DNA from: Papiliotrema nemorosa
Taxonomy: Eukaryota; Basidiomycota; Tremellomycetes; Tremellales; Rhynchogastremaceae
Assembly: GCA_032158125.1 (NCBI GenBank)
Contig: JASKOT010000001.1
Span: 310,001 to 374,000, forward strand
Length of the DNA stretch: 64,000 nucleotides
Direction: 5' to 3'
Translations under genes and position numbers: made by a program
The notes under the pieces: model-generated
Databases searched by the model: none
The model's input: the letters and a program-made list of their open reading frames with translations, nothing else
What the model was told of the DNA's origin: nothing
Part shown: in pieces, positions 63,160 through 64,000 of the stretch
How the letters are laid out: every line of letters starts with the position of its first letter
Numbering within the stretch: the first letter of the stretch is position 1

Positions 63160-63794
63160 TTCGAGCATTACGGCAAGGCATGGCTGATGGGACAGAACGA
63201 TTTTTACGGACATTCTTTCACGTCTCATGTCTCCTTTTCACGCCTTACACCAAGTCTTTCGACCTCATCCTTATCACTCCGCCTCGCGTCCAATGTCGCA
63301 CTTGTCTATAATCACCACAATCCTACTACAAGTCACCCCCAAATTTAACGTTTGATACCCTTCTCCATGAGTTTCGGTCTCCCGAGAAGATACACATACC
63401 CGGTCCCGACGTCTTCCCTTTCGGTCCAATCTCTACACTTCCCCTCTCTAGCTCGAAACTTTGGGTTTCTTGCAGGGTCGAACGGTATTGGATTGGTCCC
63501 TCTACTCCCTCAATACCTTCACGAACCTCTCCCTGTCTGTCCAATGAAGGACAATCTTGACGTGTACAGTTAGGCACCAAAGGACGAAAGGAGAAAGGTC
63601 ATTGACACTTGGTGTGTCTTATAGGCTGTTTCATGCATAGTAAATTGGATAAAAGCGCGCTTGCCCGACCGACGAGCGACAGCTGAGAAGACTGTGCTCT
63701 TGACTGGCATACGCTCAATGATTGCATTCGGTAATTTAGCTACAATCAAGTCGATCGCATACTCTCTCTTCTTTCAGATTCGTGCCCCGGTAGA
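63160..63794. other. Convergent intergenic region, cyclin / right-edge gene
   Basis: This is 635 bp without a recognised gene. An open frame (63352-63573) has no clear protein features. It presumably holds the cyclin 3' UTR and that of the right-edge gene. Confidence 0.4.
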
Positions 63795-64000
63795 TTATGT
63801 GGCGACAGCTTGGGGCTTTTGAGACTCTACTCCCTCCACATGATCTCCATTGATTCCATTTGCCTTCATCTCCTTGCCCAGCGCCAATTCCAATCCAGGC
63901 GCACCTTGTTTGTCTACCACGGTAGAGGCATCCCCATTGGCGTGGGCACCCCCATTCATCGTCGACATTTCCATACTGGAGTCCTGCTTCGTATCCGAAA
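63795..64000 (-). CDS. 3' end of a gene running off the right edge (partial)
   Basis: On the minus strand an open frame enters from the window edge and ends at TAA (63795-63797). Its 67 codons give a hydrophilic, Gly/Ala/Asn-rich tail (MNGGAHANGDASTVVDKQG, LALGKEMKANGINGDHVEG, ending VESQKPQAVAT). Such tails are common at the cytosolic ends of membrane transporters and signalling proteins, but nothing identifies the family. No intron is needed. A chance open frame is possible because the other two frames are also open in places. Confidence 0.42.
   Translation of the reverse strand, partial: SDTKQDSSMEMSTMNGGAHANGDASTVVDKQGAPGLELALGKEMKANGINGDHVEGVESQKPQAVAT

Noticed and set aside
63352..63573. 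Frame of 73 codons after the cyclin gene
   Set aside because: It lies in the expected 3' UTR and has no recognisable motif.

Overview
This window is nuclear DNA from a fungus, most likely a basidiomycete yeast or filamentous relative close to Tremellales (the group of Cryptococcus and Kwoniella). The reasons are the dense gene packing on both strands, many short introns of about 35-60 nt with GT...CTGAC/CTAAC...AG signals, balanced base composition, tiny 5' coding exons, and protein sequences that read as fungal orthologues. The order-level placement is an inference from gene style. No rRNA, tRNA, transposon, CRISPR array or viral relic was seen. No prokaryote-style defence or biosynthetic cluster is visible; the content is mostly conserved eukaryotic housekeeping genes.

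Layout, left to right. 0-10 kb: a small Ser-rich membrane protein, VPS41 (vacuolar tethering), V-ATPase subunit B and REC8 (meiotic cohesin). 10-20 kb: a ferric-reductase-like flavocytochrome with unusual gene structure, DAHP synthase (aromatic amino acids), and a large disordered protein with a possible PP1-docking site. 20-31 kb: a bli-3-like flavin-fold protein, an LYR-type protein, mitochondrial Mn-SOD, a DNA polymerase lambda-like enzyme, a peroxisomal SCP2 protein, and an unknown protein behind a clear TATA promoter. 30-39 kb: the SLH1/ASCC3 helicase and the ribosome-biogenesis factor BFR2. 39-48 kb: a DUF2015 protein, an R3H-associated protein, ARF6, the very small APC/C subunit CDC26, a PRA1/Yip3 protein, a DUF4112 protein, peptidyl-tRNA hydrolase 2 and NAA50. 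48-64 kb: a Myb/SANT-like regulator, TFIIH subunit SSL1, spliceosomal DIM1/DIB1, a GPI-type aspartic-protease homologue with altered active-site motifs, an unknown nuclear-looking protein, ARPC2, a B-type cyclin, and the 3' end of one further gene that leaves the window.

Neighbouring genes do not form one pathway. Several functions recur: endomembrane traffic and vacuole (VPS41, V-ATPase B, ARF6, PRA1), cell cycle and chromosomes (REC8, CDC26, cyclin B, the possible PP1-docking protein), and translation and ribosomes (SLH1, BFR2, PTH2). Divergent pairs share short promoters of about 180-430 bp and convergent pairs are separated by 50-570 bp.

The more unusual points are an inferred 5-nt microexon and a 34-nt GC-AG intron in the ferric reductase gene, a roughly 300-residue disordered insertion in the same protein, an SLH1 helicase without its last Sec63 domain, a pepsin-fold protein in which both catalytic Asp-Thr-Gly motifs are changed, and a 255-nt outlier intron in REC8. 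Exon joins were worked out by eye from reading frame, splice signals and remembered family patterns. Coordinates are for the whole coding span including introns, so individual splice sites may be off.
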